Shown here one piece after another: positions 20,829-33,880 of a stretch of 64,000 bases of DNA (positions are counted from its first letter, which is position 1; each line of letters opens with the position of its first letter). The stretch covers positions 123,861,767-123,925,766 of the forward strand of contig NC_133771.1 of NCBI RefSeq assembly GCF_003597395.2, in the 5' to 3' direction. The notes beneath the pieces were generated by a model. That model ran no database searches. It worked only from the letters and a program-made list of their open reading frames with translations, and was not told the DNA's origin. Both the position numbers and the translations under genes were made by a program. This stretch comes from Chelonoidis abingdonii. Taxonomy: Eukaryota > Chordata > Testudines > Testudinidae.

Positions 20829-22463
20829 TCAGGATCTATGAAGATTTATGCATAACCATTGAATTTGAAATTGTGGTTCAACTTAAGACAATTTTTACAT
20901 GATGCCTGTTTTTCTGTGTCTTGCATTAAGTTCACGTCACAGACCCAGTATATTATATAGATGTGTAAGACCTAAAGCTGGCCATGGACCCTTTGTTTCT
21001 GAAATAGCTTGACAGCTCAGTGGCAAATTAAAACATTCATGCAACTCAGTGGTTAGGATTTTACATGCACCAATGTCAGAAAATGAGAGTTAATGGTTCC
21101 CAGAGCAATTCTAACTGACCCACATTGCATGGATATAGAATTTTATATGATGTTAACTTTAGTACCTTAGTATACATTGTGCGATGTGACTGAGTTAAGG
21201 TTTCTGTGGGTGCTATAACTTTGTTTACCATAGGTCATATATTCAAAAAACTGCACATTTAATTCACATTTTTTGCCTCACGGCATTCAGTGTGGCTCGA
21301 ACTGTGAAGCAAACTCCCCCAGGAACTAAAGACCATTACAAACCTCTCCACCTTCCACTCAAAGTGCAAGGTGCAGTTCTTCGCCCTGCCTTCTCTAACA
21401 TAAACACAGAGCAACATGTACTTTTTAAAACAAAATATCAACCCCTGTCAAAACAAAACACTACATTGTGCCCACAGTTCTCCCCCTTCAGAGGGAGGAT
21501 GAGAGACATAAAGAACCACAGATGACAGATGTTAGTCATGTCACTTATCTGAACACCTTCCAGGAGCACATTACTACAGTCATGAGCACCATATAAGCAC
21601 CTATTTAGAATAAAATAGAATGTTGAATTTAACTGCTGGAATAATTAGACATGAAATGTGATTAGGGGATTCAGGGAGAGGGATTCATCTTCTTGGCAGG
21701 GATGTATGGAGGTTTTGGAACACCAGACATAACTGAGATGGGTATTTCTCCCACCAGCCAGCCTGTTTTGTCTGACTTATATTCTGTTTCAAACTCCAGT
21801 GTCCTGGATACATACTTGCAGAAGCATCTTGCTTTGGGATGTTAGAAGACTTTCAAAACTTATCCTCCAAGAAAACTAAGTCTGTGACAAATATGAAACT
21901 TTAAACAGACTTTTTTTTTTGGTAGTTTGATCATAAAAAACGTGAAAAAATACCTTAGCTGGTAAAGATAATTTCTTTTTCATGCCTAGATGTGTCCTAA
22001 GTGAGCAATAGAATTTTATCAAACTTGCAAAAAATTCACCCCTGGATTGAGAGCTAACATGAGAAATTTTAGCTGGAGGTAATTTATTTAAAATATAAGT
22101 TTATAAGCACATCAAAGTAGGGTCTTAAAATGCAGGCTGGCTCAACCATAACTATAGCATTGCTAGCTTGACTCTATAAGCAGCATTCTGTGCAGTCCTA
22201 AGAATTTTTGATTTTTAAAATGAGCTTTCTGCCAGTTCATATATGTTTTGTATGATAGGAAAAGAAACAAATCTTTTGTTCAAAAAATAATTATAAAATT
22301 ACTATTTTACCGCCTCCTGTGTAATGTGCTCATTCTGAAATGCTGCCGTTATATTAGTGTCGTGGAATCTAAGGACGCCAGTAACTTTTTTTAATTACAT
22401 ATTAAATCTCACTCCTGACTGTCAATATGATTGAGCTTTTTTCTCCAAAACATTCTTTTTCAG
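20829..22463. other. intron sequence without recognised features
   Basis: AT-rich intron with no repeat recognised with confidence. It ends in the acceptor CATTCTTTTTCAG at 22463. Confidence 0.5.
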
Positions 22464-23253
22464 AATTATAAGCGTCATATGGATGGCATGTATGGGCCTC
22501 CAGCGAAACGCCATGAAGGGGATATGTATAACATGCAGTATGGCAATCAGCAGCAAGAAATGTATAACCAGTACAGCAACACTTACTCTGGACCAGACAG
22601 GAGGCCTGTCCAGGGACAGTATCCATATCCTTATAACAGGGAGAGGATGCAGGGCCCCGGACAAATCCAGCAGCATGGAATACCCCCGCAGATGATTGGT
22701 GGCCCCATGCAGTCATCATCCACCAGTGAAGGTCCTCAGCAGAGCATGTGGCCAACACGGAATGATATGCCTTACCCTTACCAGAACAGGCAAGGCCCTG
22801 GAGGCCCTGCACAGGCCCCACCCTATCCAGGGATGAACCGCACTGATGATATGATGGTACCTGACCAGAGAATAAACCATGAGAGTCAGTGGCCTTCTCA
22901 TGTCAACCAACGTCAGCCTTCTTACATGTCATCCTCAGCCTCCATGCAGCCTATCACTCGACCTCCTCAGTCGTCCTACCAGACACCACCCTCAATGCCA
23001 AACCACATCTCTAGAGCTCCAAGTCCAGCATCCTTCCAGCGCTCTTTAGAGAACCGTATGTCTCCAAGCAAGTCTCCTTTCCTACCCTCTATGAAGATGC
23101 AGAAGGTTATACCCACAGTTCCAGTGTCACAAGTCACAGGACCTCCACCTCAGCCACCACCAATTAGGCGAGAAATTATTTTCCCTCCAGGCTCTGTAGA
23201 AGCATCGCAACCAGTCTTAAAACCAAGACGAAAGATTACCTCAAAAGATATTG
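22464..23253 (+). CDS. ARID1B: ARID1B large exon, Pro/Gln/Met-rich region
   Basis: This 790-nt exon encodes 263 residues, from [20 protein letters not shown] to [10 protein letters not shown]. Landmarks include [20 protein letters not shown], a Ser/Pro-rich stretch ([20 protein letters not shown]), and a basic motif near the end ([10 protein letters not shown]) where ARID1 proteins carry a nuclear localisation signal. Wording is near-identical to ARID1B and distinct from ARID1A, which has a longer Gln-rich insert here. The open frame extends back to 22431 only because the intron reads through; the true start is the AAT after TTTTTCAG. The donor is GATATTG|GTGAGT, leaving one base of Val. Confidence 0.98.
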
Positions 23254-24830
23254 GTGAGTATCAAACGAAGGTCTAAATACAGAAATAGTCATAAAGAATC
23301 TGGTTTCAATTTTGATTTTCTTTTTCCACTTTCAGTTTATGAGCTTGCTTGAAAGTTAACTCAGCTAAGTGTAAAGTGATTGTGTCTATTAAAACATAAT
23401 AGCACCAAAAAAATTGTACAGCATGGGTGGTCATCCCACAAGTCAAATACAGCTCAGCAAATGCTGCATAGGACATCAGCAGCTGGGAACAAAAGGAGCA
23501 TGGAATGTTGAGCCCTGTAGCCTCCATAGGTCTCTCTTTGTATTAAGGCAGTTTAGGCTTTCAAATTCCATGTGTTAGCTGCTACCCTACAGCACCTATG
23601 GAATGGTCAGTACAACCATCAGTTGCGCAAAGTTTGTTCTTGTGGCACAGAAAGTATATCAAAGCACAGTGTTGTTGCATTGTTTACTGACATTCACACA
23701 TCTTCATTAAATGGCCTTTTGTTTTTTGGTGGCAAACCTTATATCCAGCCAGGATAAGAATTTCCCCTGCAACTCTGATGGCAAGGCTTTGTGTTATTGG
23801 TGGAGATGGGTTTTCTGTGGCTGAGGGGCAAATGCACTTGAAGGTATCTCCTAGGTATCACATAAGAATGTGCTGTTAGAGATGATATTTTGGGGCAAGG
23901 TGGAAACATGTTAGTGTGAAATCGTACTGGTAAGACTCAAGAGGCCATTCTGACTTGGCATGCTGTGTAATCGTCTGTCCGGTGCAGGGATGTTAGTGTA
24001 ACATCTTCAGTGACTTGAGTCATGCACTATATATTTATCACAGTTGGGAGTTCTTTAACATTTGGATAGACCCAGGTTGCATCTCATAGATGAGCATGGA
24101 AAATATTCTTAAAAATCACTCAAATAATCTTAAAAAAGACTGTTTTTAAATTAAAGAATTATTTTAATCTTTCTGGGGGAGATTGCTTTATAGCATCAAC
24201 TATGATTTAGTGTTCATTCCCACAATATTTACTCTTGTACAATTGAGAGTTTATTATTTTTTTCCACATTATTCCCAAATATTTTCCTATTTTGACTGAA
24301 CCCAGTACTACATTTCACTCGTTCAAGTTCCCACTTCTGTTCATGTCCTTTCTGTTGTTCCGTTCTGTCCTTTCCTCTGTCCCATACTGATAGTAGATGA
24401 TGTATGTGAGGCCCTCTTAGTTGCAGCTTCCATCATATCAGTCTCCTCAGCCAAGTTTCTGAGTTACCAGCATAGCAGTCACTGAGACACCTGGCTGTTT
24501 TCACTTTACTGTATAATCTCTTCAGTGTGCTATACCAATTAAATTCATCTCAGTGTGATAAAGATACACACAGCATTCCTTCCAGCTGCTACCCCAACAC
24601 AGGAGTAAAGGGCAGAAACAAAATGATCATTGGACTCTTTGTTTTATTTAACTTGTTTCATAGATTTTTTAGACTTCTCAAACATTAGTAAAAGTATCTC
24701 ACCACGAGGAAAGGCAGGAAAAACTGCCAGTTTCAAACACTAGAAACAAGGCTTATATCTGTTCTGCCAGAAAGGCAGAAGAAGAACTGAACCACATGGT
24801 GGAAGCAGTGATGCTCAGTGCCATAATTTA
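23254..24830. other. intron sequence without recognised features
   Basis: No repeat or coding signal recognised with confidence. The frame at 23572-23757 has no family resemblance. Confidence 0.5.
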
Positions 24831-25056
24831 GGGTACGTCCACACTACTCGCCAGATTGGCGGGTAGCGGTCGATCTATCAGGGATCGATTTATCGTGTCT
24901 CATCTAGATGCAATAAATTGATCCCCGAAGGCACTTCCTGTCAACTTCGGAACTCCACCAGGGTGAGAGGCGGAAGCAGAGTCAACAAGGGAGCTGTAGC
25001 TGAAGTTCCATATCTTAGATCGATACCCCCTCCTTCCCCCCTGTGTAGACCAGGCC
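24831..25056. mobile_element. Harbinger-like MITE
   Basis: It starts GGGTACGTCCACACTACTCG and ends CTGTGTAGACCAGGCC. TTA sits on both sides (24828-24830 and 25057-25059) as a probable 3-bp target duplication. The interior has several GATCGAT/ATCGAT motifs. It is 226 bases long, carries no ORF, and ends about 140 bases before the next ARID1B exon. Confidence 0.65.
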
Positions 25057-25198
25057 TTAGAACCTGAGCACACCCTGTTTAGCAGACCACCTCATTTGTA
25101 TTCTCTAAATCAGCATATCAGAAGTCTCTCTTGAAAGTCCACCAGCTCTCCTCTAGAAAGCACTGCTTCTAATATTTTTTTCTTCTTTCATTCTCCAG

Positions 25199-25329
25199 TA
25201 ACTCCTGAGGCCTGGCGAGTGATGATGTCTCTTAAATCTGGCCTTTTGGCTGAAAGTACCTGGGCTCTAGACACTATTAATATTCTTCTGTATGATGACA
25301 GCACTGTTGCTACTTTCAACCTTTCACAG
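25199..25329 (+). CDS. ARID1B: ARID1B exon, start of core-binding region
   Basis: This 131-nt exon encodes [20 protein letters not shown] and continues to [17 protein letters not shown]. This is the start of the conserved C-terminal armadillo-like region through which ARID1A/B hold the BAF core. The acceptor is TTCTCCAG|TA, which completes Val, and the donor is TCACAG|GTAGGT at a codon boundary. The STVATFN wording is ARID1B; ARID1A has NSIMTFN. Confidence 0.98.
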
Positions 25330-27914
25330 GTAGGTGAGATGGCACTTTACCTCTCAACCTGATAAAGTCAAAAATCCAAATTGAGGGACACAGGAAAATG
25401 ATTGAGTCCATTAAAATTAATTATCATTAGCTTAAATTAAAAATGTAAATTAAAATATTCTATATCCTCAATTTTGCTGATTGAACATCAATGAACTACA
25501 AGAGGAACCCAGGCTAGTGTGAGATGAGGTATATTATAAGCTTAAAATGAGAAGTATCCCTTGTGAAAATGGACAGTTGAGGGATAGGAGCATCTCAGCA
25601 CTGGGAGAAGGCAATGTCCATGAATACATACTCATTAATATGACGTATGGGCAATCCAGGGAAACCACAATAGATCAGTGGTGTGGCAAAGTGGGTGCTG
25701 CAGAAAAGGGAGGTATTACAAAACTGCATGAAACTGATTTGAGGTATTCTTCGGATCAAGTACACTAAAAACACACATTGGTTGTTAGCACCAGGCATAT
25801 CAGGATACTGTTTGGTTTTTTTTAACACTGGAAACGTTTTAAAAAAATGAGGAATTACATTTTCACAAAAGGTGTCAGATCGATAATGCTGCTAAAACCA
25901 AAATCCACTATTTTTCTACAAGCCATGTATAACACAAGATCTAACGGTGTAAGCTTCTCCTATACTACCTTTCAGTGTTTCTCAGCCCTGTTCTAGAAAT
26001 CAAAGTAGCAAATACTATGATGATGAGTATGGTATAAGAACCTATGCTATGTAGAATAGAGTTTATTTAGTTTCTATTAAATTTAGTTTCTATGATCCAT
26101 TTAATCCTTGGCTTTTTTGCTGCGGTTCTGTGCCAGTTGGTGGCAATTTTTAATATAGTCTATTAGAGCTGGGTCTAAAACCTCCAATTTATTTCACACA
26201 AAACACCGTACAGCCATTAGTTAGTTATGATTTTTGGGGTATTATTGTCTTGGGCTTGATTTGAACTGCTGATCAAGATTCCCTATGATGTTTGGAAATT
26301 TCTGCAGTTATTAAATGTAGATTTTTATTTGGGGTGGGTTTTTTTTTAAATAGTTGAGGGTTTGGAAGTCTTAAGAGAACCATGGAATATGAACATATTT
26401 GTCCATCCAATAAAATAAAACTATTGTAGAAAAACAGAAATTGGATGTAAGATGGGACATCCAGAGAAAAGTATATATTTTCAATGAATAGTTATTATCA
26501 GGGATCCTAGTTTTCCATGATAGAAAAAAACAACATTCTCCAATAAAAAAACATAAAAATCTGTGCTTTTCCACGATTAAAGTTAAACGCTGAACTATAG
26601 TTTCCCAAGCCATAATATATATGTATCAGTTGAACACAATGTTTTATTGATATATTTACAATTAAGTAAATTTGAAGCCTACCAGTTCCATCAATCATTA
26701 TAATAAAAATTAATAGAATTGCAATTTGTATTTCTTACGTATACCAAATATTTCTATGTCTGTAGTCTATATTTTCAGAAAATTGGGGTTTTTTTTAATG
26801 CACAATAATACTGGAATAATCCAGTCACAGTGCATTGTTTCTTTACTGTTGTCGATGGCTCCACTGTTTGAGCCTCTTGTTTTCCTTTCCTTTCCATTCT
26901 TGTCATAAACATTTATGTTCAGCACTTTCCATGTGTTCTACAATTTGAATGTAATCTACAGCCTTGCTGCATACAGTACAGAACAACACATTATCATCAA
27001 CATGAAATTTGTCCTTGCCAAACTGAGAGACATGGTCTTTAGAGGTGATTTTTAAAGTTTTCGGCATCTTTTCATAACTTAAATTACATCTGAAGGCTGA
27101 AATGAAATATGAGCTGCAATAAAACGCGAACCTCTATACAACATTGAGTGACCTGAATACATCGGAAGCAGTTTATTGGAGTATGTTAATTTTAAGCATA
27201 TTCAGAAACCAACAACAAGAAAGGGGGTTTGCGTGCATTGAATAAGAGATACTGGTATTTCAGTAAAATTTAGTCAGTAGTTAATACATGTTTTTAATTT
27301 TTCACAAAATGTAAAAACTAAAGCTTCTCTGTAAAAATGCAAATTCCATGTTTTTCCATGGCAAATAGATTTTTAGGATCCCTGATTATTATTGCATAGT
27401 TAATAAGAACAATTAATAGGCAGACATTTGGGACTGAATGTAGTAACAGTAATTCATCTTTGACATAAAACCACTGAGGGTGAACCAGCACCAGGAATCC
27501 AAGTGTTGCCCTCCAGTAGTGCAATAATTACACATTAATGCAGGTTTAAACATAAATGAAAACTACTTTTGAGGGTATCTTACAGCATAGAGAACTGTCT
27601 GCCAGTAATAGCTTTCAAATATGCATGGACATAATGAAAACTATTCTGCTATATACGTCTTACAGGGAGAGGAATATCAACTCCTAGAATCAGCATTGTC
27701 AGAGTCCCATGTATTGGAAAGTTGGTTTAGAGACAGTTCTTAATGTATGTAGATTGTCTCAGCTCATGTGAAGTCAGAGGAGCTATTACAGTTTACACCA
27801 ATTCAGGAGTAGACAGAAGGGAAGAAGAATTTCCCTTAGTAAATGTTTGTCATCCAAGGCTTGGCTGTCAGTAGTTTGTAGGATGTGTGAAGACGTTCAT
27901 AGAAATACGTATGC
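25330..27914. other. long AT-rich intron interval
   Basis: No transposon, RNA gene or extra exon recognised in 2.6 kb. It is unusually free of recognisable repeats for this window, so some of it may be constrained, but that cannot be tested from one sequence. Confidence 0.45.
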
Positions 27915-28125
27915 AGTGTTGTAGCCAGGTTGGTCCCAGGATATTACAGAAGCAAGGCGGGTGAGATAATATCTTTTATTGGACCAACTTCTGTTGGTGA
28001 GAGAGACAAGCTTTCAAGCTTACACAGAGCTCTCCTTCAGGTCTGGAAACTAACTCAGAGTGTCACTGCTAAATACAAGGTAGAACAGATTGTTTAGCAC
28101 ACATAGTTAACACATATTGGAATAT
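27915..28125 (-). mobile_element. Penelope-like element 3' tail fragment
   Basis: Phrases such as GTTGGTCCCAGGATATTACA, TATCTTTTATTGGACCAACT, TGAGAGAGACAAGCTTTC and AACTCAGAGTGTCACTGCTA match a common turtle repeat, read on the minus strand as a retroelement tail. I attribute it to a Penelope-like family by analogy with the tails at 42592 and 63896; that link is inference. It ends about 80 bases before the last ARID1B exon. Confidence 0.5.
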
Positions 28126-28208
28126 GCTCATTGCTATTCACAAATTCCCTGCAGTCTAAAATGTTCATCTGATTTTTTGACTTGTGTTTTATTTTTTTCT
28201 CTCTCCAG

Positions 28209-29942
28209 TTATCTGGATTTCTTGAGCTTTTGGTAGAATATTTTAGAAAATGCCTGATTGACATTTTTGGAATCCTTATGGAATATGAAGTGGGAGATCC
28301 AGGTCACAAAGCACTTGATCACAACGCAGTCAAGAAGGATGACACCCAGTCCTTGGCAGTGGATACTGGAAAAGAGGAGGAAAATGATGAATGTATTGAC
28401 TACTTTGATGAAGTTGAGGAGGATGAAGAGGAGGAGGAGGAAGATGACATTGAAAAAATAAAAGGAGAGGAAAAGAGCACTGTTTTTGCCACTCCCAGTG
28501 CCATTGCTGATCCAAGTGAGAGGCCAAAACAAGCCAGTAAATTTGACAAGCTGCCAATAAAGATTGTAAAGAAAAATAATCTATTTGTTGTTGACAGATC
28601 AGACAAACTGGGGCGTGTTCAGGAATTCAACAGTGGGCTTCTCCACTGGCAGCTTGGTGGGGGTGATACTACTGAACACATCCAGACTCACTTTGAGAGC
28701 AAGATGGAGATTCCTCCACGAAGGAGGGCCCCTCCGCCCTTGAACTCTCCAAGCAAAAAGAAGGATCTGGAGGGGAAAGGTGAACCTGAAGAACAACAGG
28801 AAAAAAGTATAACAGCTACCATCGATGATGTCCTGTCAGCTCGCCCAGGAGCATTGTCCGAAGACTCAAACCCTGGTTCCCAGACAGAGAGCAGTAAATT
28901 TCCCTTTGGGATCCATCAAGCCAAAAGCCACCGGAATATTAAACTGCTAGAAGATGAGCCAAGGAGCCGGGATGAGACTCCTCTATGCACCATAACTCAT
29001 TGGCAAGACTCCTTGGCTAAACGCTGCATCTGTGTGTCAAATATTGTCCGCAGCTTGTCTTTTGTGCCTGGCAATGACACCGAAATGTCCAAACATCCAG
29101 GCTTGGTGCTGATCCTGGGAAAGTTGATCCTCCTTCACCATGAGCATCCGGAAAGAAAGCGAGCGCCACAGACATATGAGAAAGAGGAAGAGGAGGACAA
29201 AGGGGTGGCCTGCAGCAAGGATGAGTGGTGGTGGGACTGCCTCGAGGTCTTGAGGGATAATACATTGGTCACATTAGCCAACATTTCTGGGCAGCTAGAC
29301 TTGTCTGCTTATACAGAAAGCATCTGTTTGCCAATTTTGGATGGCTTGCTGCACTGGATGGTGTGCCCATCTGCAGAGGCACAGGATCCTTTTCCAACCG
29401 TGGGGCCCAACTCAGTCCTATCGCCTCAAAGACTTGTGCTGGAGACCCTGTGTAAGCTCAGTATCCAGGACAATAATGTGGACCTTATCTTGGCCACTCC
29501 CCCATTCAGTCGTCAGGAGAAACTCTACGCTACTTTAGTTAGGTACGTTGGGGACCGCAAAAACCCAGTCTGCCGAGAAATGTCCATGGCTCTCTTATCG
29601 AACCTTGCCCAGGGGGACATGTTAGCAGCAAGGGCAATAGCTGTGCAGAAGGGAAGCATTGGAAATTTGATAAGTTTCTTGGAAGATGGTGTCACTATGG
29701 CCCAGTACCAACAGAGCCAGCATAACCTCATGCACATGCAGCCTCCACCTCTGGAGCCACCTAGCGTAGACATGATGTGCAGGGCAGCCAAGGCTTTGCT
29801 AGCCATGGCTAGAGTGGACGAGAACCGCTCAGAGTTCCTTTTGCATGAGGGTCGTTTGCTGGATATCTCAATATCTTCTGTCCTGAACTCTCTGGTTGCA
29901 TCTGTCATCTGTGATGTACTTTTTCAGATTGGGCAGTTATGA
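28209..29942 (+). CDS. ARID1B: ARID1B terminal coding exon (BAF250_C domain)
   Basis: The exon encodes the last 577 residues, from [20 protein letters not shown] to [10 protein letters not shown] and TGA at 29940-29942. An acidic tract (about residues 55-85, with [11 protein letters not shown]) is followed by the conserved [20 protein letters not shown] segment. From about residue 230 comes the BAF250_C (armadillo-like) domain, with [12 protein letters not shown], the WWWDCLE motif, an LDGLL motif and an intact C-terminus. ARID1B uses this region to anchor the core BAF subunits and to contact transcription factors. The frame is complete, with no frameshift or internal stop. The Met at 28182 is intronic; the real start is TTA after CTCTCCAG. 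A large last exon lets premature stops here escape nonsense-mediated decay. Confidence 0.98.
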   Translation, partial: LSGFLELLVEYFRKCLIDIFGILMEYEVGDPGHKALDHNAVKKDDTQSLAVDTGKEEENDECIDYFDEVEEDEEEEEEDDIEKIKGEEKSTVFATPSAIADPSERPKQASKFDKLPIKIVKKNNLFVVDRSDKLGRVQEFNSGLLHWQLGGGDTTEHIQTHFESKMEIPPRRRAPPPLNSPSKKKDLEGKGEPEEQQEKSITATIDDVLSARPGALSEDSNPGSQTESSKFPFGIHQAKSHRNIKLLEDEPRSRDETPLCTITHWQDSLAKRCICVSNIVRSLSFVPGNDTEMSKHPGLVLILGKLILLHHEHPERKRAPQTYEKEEEEDKGVACSKDEWWWDCLEVLRDNTLVTLANISGQLDLSAYTESICLPILDGLLHWMVCPSAEAQDPFPTVGPNSVLSPQRLVLETLCKLSIQDNNVDLILATPPFSRQEKLYATLVRYVGDRKNPVCREMSMALLSNLAQGDMLAARAIAVQKGSIGNLISFLEDGVTMAQYQQSQHNLMHMQPPPLEPPSVDMMCRAAKALLAMARVDENRSEFLLHEGRLLDISISSVLNSLVASVICDVLFQIGQL

Positions 29943-30418
29943 CATAAGTGAGAAGCCAAGCATGTGTGAGTGGAGATTAGAGGGTCACATATAACTGGCT
30001 GTTTTCTGTTCTTGTTTATTCAGCGTAGGAAGAAAGAAAAAAAAGAATCTTTGCTCCTCTGCCCCATTCACTATTTACCAATTGGGAATTAAAGAAATTA
30101 TTAATTTGAACAGTTATGAAATTAATATTTGCTGTCTATGTGTATAAGTACATCTTTTTATTTTATTTTTTTTAACCAAAGTTGCTGTCTAGTACATTCA
30201 AAGGTCACACTTTTTTTCCATAGATTATCCTTTTCAATGTTCTTTTCCATGTTTGTATTACATATTTTTTGGGAAGCGAACTAGTGACTTTAAAAAAAAA
30301 TTGTGGCAAACCATTGTATGATGGGGGGGAAAGAAATCTCACCACTTTGAAATGAAAAGATGAAAAAAAACCCAACATAACAAGTTCTTGTGTGTTTTAT
30401 TTTTTCAAAAAAAGGAAA

Positions 30419-30424
30419 AATAAA
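30419..30424 (+). terminator. ARID1B: possible proximal poly(A) signal
   Basis: AATAAA lies in an A-rich stretch about 480 bases after the stop. The surrounding A-richness makes a chance match or internal priming plausible. Confidence 0.3.
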
Positions 30425-30777
30425 AATTACCTGTACACCGTCACCCAAAGCTCTGTGCAATAGAAAATTCTAGTGATGTAGGTGTAGGGGATCAATGAGG
30501 ATGTCAGTCAGTAGTCAAAATACAGAATGATATTGGTTTCTCCACAGGAGAAATTGTTACATTAGGCTAGGAGCAAAACAAAAAAATGTTTTTAAAGTTT
30601 AAAAGATTTGAAACACAAACCTGATGACGATAAACATAAATTGCTTCCTCACCAGAACTGTCTTGTCTGCATCTGTTGTTTGACCTTCCACAATGACAGT
30701 TCTTCACAATTCCTTTAATCATTTTTTAAAATATTTTTTTTATTGCTTAAGGGCCGTAATGTATATAGAAGTTGTAC

Positions 30778-30783
30778 ATTAAA
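30778..30783 (+). terminator. ARID1B: possible intermediate poly(A) signal (ATTAAA)
   Basis: ATTAAA occurs in GTTGTACATTAAACATG, followed within 20 bases by a long T run that could act as the downstream element. Confidence 0.35.
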
Positions 30784-31236
30784 CATGCCCTCATCTTTTT
30801 TTTTTTAAGTACAAAGTTTTTAGTTTCTTTTCCATGATGTGGTAACTCCAAAGTGACAGTAGAATTTTTTTTCCCTTTCATTTGGGCCATATCTCCAAAA
30901 AACACTGAGGGTAATGTACAAGTTTCTGTATGTATAAAGTCATGCTCTATTTCGGAAGAGCAGCCAATCACAATTTGCTTTATAAATCAAGGTGTGAAAA
31001 TGGTTACGTATGGATTGATTTAAGAAAATGGTTACCAGTCTATAGACAAAAAAATATACAGAAAAAAAGGAAGAAACACAACTTCAAAGATTTTTCAGTG
31101 ATGAGAATCCGCATTTGTATTTCAAGATAATGTAGTTTAAAAAGGAAAAAAAACTTGATGTAAATTCCTCCTTTTCCTCTGGCTTAATGAATATCATTTA
31201 TTCAGTATAAAATCTTTATATGTTCCACATGTTAAG

Positions 31237-31242
31237 AATAAA
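31237..31242 (+). terminator. ARID1B: probable distal poly(A) signal of ARID1B
   Basis: A canonical AATAAA hexamer with a cleavage zone about 20 bases downstream and a GU-rich element after it. Confidence 0.6.
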
Positions 31243-31262
31243 TGTACATTAAATCTTGTTAA

Positions 31263-33754
31263 GCACTGTCATGGGTGTTCTTGAATAATGTTCTAGTTTC
31301 AGTGTGGTATACCAAAAAACAAACCAGTTACAAGAAACTGCGCTAATAGTTATTCTCTGCCCCTCCCTTATGATTATGACTTAAAAATATTAATCTTTAA
31401 TATTAATCAAGTGATGCAGTAATTTACTCTCCTTTTGGAAGACTCTTTTCTGAGATCACAGAGAATAGATACCAGTTATTACTTATAAAAAGGTGATCTT
31501 AGAAGGAGAAGATGTGATTAGCTGGTGATAGTGCTGACTCAGCAGGTATCCACTCCACTTGCTACAGTCAGGGATCATAAAGAGAATATTAGAAAAAGTG
31601 ACACAAGATTTTTGTTGAAGACTGAACAAACGTGAAGAAATGGATCTGTACTAACTACCTGTCATTCTCTCCTCTGGGTAAAGGCACAATGCACCCAAGT
31701 GATATGGACATTCAAAATAAACACACACATGGTCCTTGATATTGTATGTACGATTGCATGCTTGCAACACTAATGGCATCTCACTTTAAGAGGCGCTTAG
31801 CTCCTGGAACTCCCTTTGAAGTGGATCAGGCTTTAATACAGCACATCCATTCTTATAACTGGTGGGAGATGGCCATTTAAATTTCAGGATTTATCTGGTT
31901 TCAGCTACATCGACTCTTTCGTGTCTACCACTCACCTGGTGATCAGTTGGTTGCTGAATATTGTTTATATTATTCATTGTTGAATATTCAAATAGAATAT
32001 TTTTGCTGTTTCATCTCAGAACATTGACTTTGGTAGTGTGATCATAGACAGCTAATAATCAGTTTATCTGGAATTGCTGCATAATTACAATGTTGGTATC
32101 CTCCTCCTTTCTTCAATCACAGTACAGAGTTACTTGAGCATTACTACTCCCATAGGCATACTGCTTATCTTCATATAGCTCACTCTAATACATTAATATA
32201 TGGCAGCAAGTTTCATAGACACATAAAGTATATACAATTATAATCCAAGTTTGAAACGTGACTCCATAGTGTCACGAAAAGTAATTTTTCCTTTAGTTTT
32301 TTTTATACAATAATCTATCCACTCCCACATCACCTACTGTAACAATCTCTTTTTCTCTTGCATAACAATGCATTCAGACATATATGTTGAATTATAACCC
32401 ATTTGTAACTCTTCATGACACAAAGAGGCATACAACTTAAAATCAGGGGAAGGAGAGGCAGTATCCAATACTATTCTTAGTTGCTAGCACTGTTTTAGGG
32501 AGCGATACTATCCACTATACGGATGCAGGCTGTTATCTAAACCCAAAATTGATCTGTAATCAGTCCTTTCCTGTCCTTTTTCCTGTGTCTCTTGGCTAGT
32601 CAAAGAAGGAAACAACAAACATACTGGGGCCTTTTTTGCTCTAGCCTTTTTTCCCAAATCCCCCACCATTGCTACCACTATGGGAGCTGGACCAGTGCTA
32701 AACACTGAATAGGACATCAGCAATATTTTAACAAGTGTCATTGAGATCTGCTTGTGGCAGCGTTAGACAATATTGTGGGAAAAGCATTGGCAGCCACATG
32801 ATCCCTATCTACAATAGAACTACTATCAGTTCAGTTGTGTTAGTGGTAGAAATAGTGGGAAATTGGGGAAGGTGATTATTATAGAGACAGCATGAGTTTG
32901 GTAGATTTGCAGTTAAGGTAATAGCAGATCTAATTCATTAGATAATGTTGCAACACCAGTGAAAGTCTTTCTAACAGTTTTTCTCCTCTTTTAATTTGAT
33001 ACATAGTTTGCACCTTGGTGTCCAAGTGAAGCCTTTGGAGAAGATTTTACATCAGAGTTGCAAATTTCAGGGTCTTTCTAATTGGCTTGTGAACGACTCT
33101 GAGCTGCTTGTGGCATTTGTTCCTATAAGAATTTTTTTTAAGGATTAAATACCAGAGAGTAACAAAAATCTGTAGCATTCGCTGCTTTTCCAGCAGCACG
33201 AGCATAAATACTGTGCAAAAGGCTGAGAATAACAGAAACAGAAGAGTCACAATGTTTGAAATCTTACTGTAAGAGAAAAATGTTATGTAAGATAAGGTGG
33301 CTAAGTGTTATTTTTAAAGCAGTAATGGTTAAATAGAAATAGCTGGGTGTTACTTACTGATAAACCACCTGTTCCTTTGGCAGACCCAAGCAACTAATTT
33401 TATATGGATTAAAAATTTAGATACCATATATGTGGAGTCATTGGAGTCTTATTGACCAATGTGCACCATAATTATTTTAGGAGCCAAGATCTGACTATCC
33501 CTTTCAACAGAAACAAATATTGTTCCTTTTAGTTTCTATCCCGTTTCCCTATTGGGAAGCAAGGAGGCAAAAGGAACCTATCCACTTCCTCTTCCTCATT
33601 TTGATGCTAGAAGCAAAGGACTCCATGTTTTATTCCACCACTGCTTGTGTATTTTCTTTGTCCTTTGAGTGCCCAGAGCCGGGGAGGGGGGGGGGGAAGA
33701 ACGCAGAAAAGAGTTACCTGTGGAAAAATAGCAACAAATAAAAAACACAATGAT
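31263..33754. other. intergenic, no recognised features
   Basis: AT-rich sequence after ARID1B. No coding frame with family resemblance, RNA gene or clear transposon was seen. Confidence 0.5.
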
Positions 33755-33880
33755 CCTGATTCTCATTTATACTAAGACCCTTGTATGACATTCTGGCAGT
33801 GCAATGCATTCTTCTATTGCCAGAGGGGTGTAAAGATGCCGTAAATTAAATAAGAATCAGATGCACTCATGGCTTTTGAC
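33755..33880. repeat. dispersed repeat, pair with 61440-61560
   Basis: CTGATTCTCATTTATACTAAGACCC, GCAGTGCAATGC and GGGGTGTAAAGATG align with CCTATTCTCATTTATGCTAAGACCC and following sequence at 61444-61575. The family is an old amniote palindromic type. Confidence 0.6.

Larger units (their letters stand above)
29943..31262 (+). other. ARID1B: ARID1B 3' UTR
   Basis: About 1.3 kb of U- and A-rich sequence follows the stop codon. It contains several poly-T/poly-A runs and no recognised repeat. The likely main 3' end is just after AATAAA at 31237-31242, followed by a GU-rich stretch (CATGGGTGTTCTTGAATAAT). AATAAA at 30419-30424 and ATTAAA at 30778-30783 are possible earlier sites. The 3' boundary is estimated, not observed. 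Confidence 0.7.

Noticed and set aside
22431..22463. Met start of a 281-codon frame at 22431
   Set aside because: The 5' part is intron. TTTTTCAG at 22463 is the acceptor and the upstream exons supply the frame, so this is an internal ARID1B exon rather than a separate gene.
28182..28208. Met start of a 586-codon frame at 28182
   Set aside because: The bases before 28209 are the polypyrimidine tract and CAG acceptor; translation enters from the 25199-25329 exon.
8829..29942. ARID1A as the gene identity
   Set aside because: Segment wording ([33 protein letters not shown]) is that of ARID1B. ARID1A has NSIMTFN, a longer Gln-rich insert and LIGQS.
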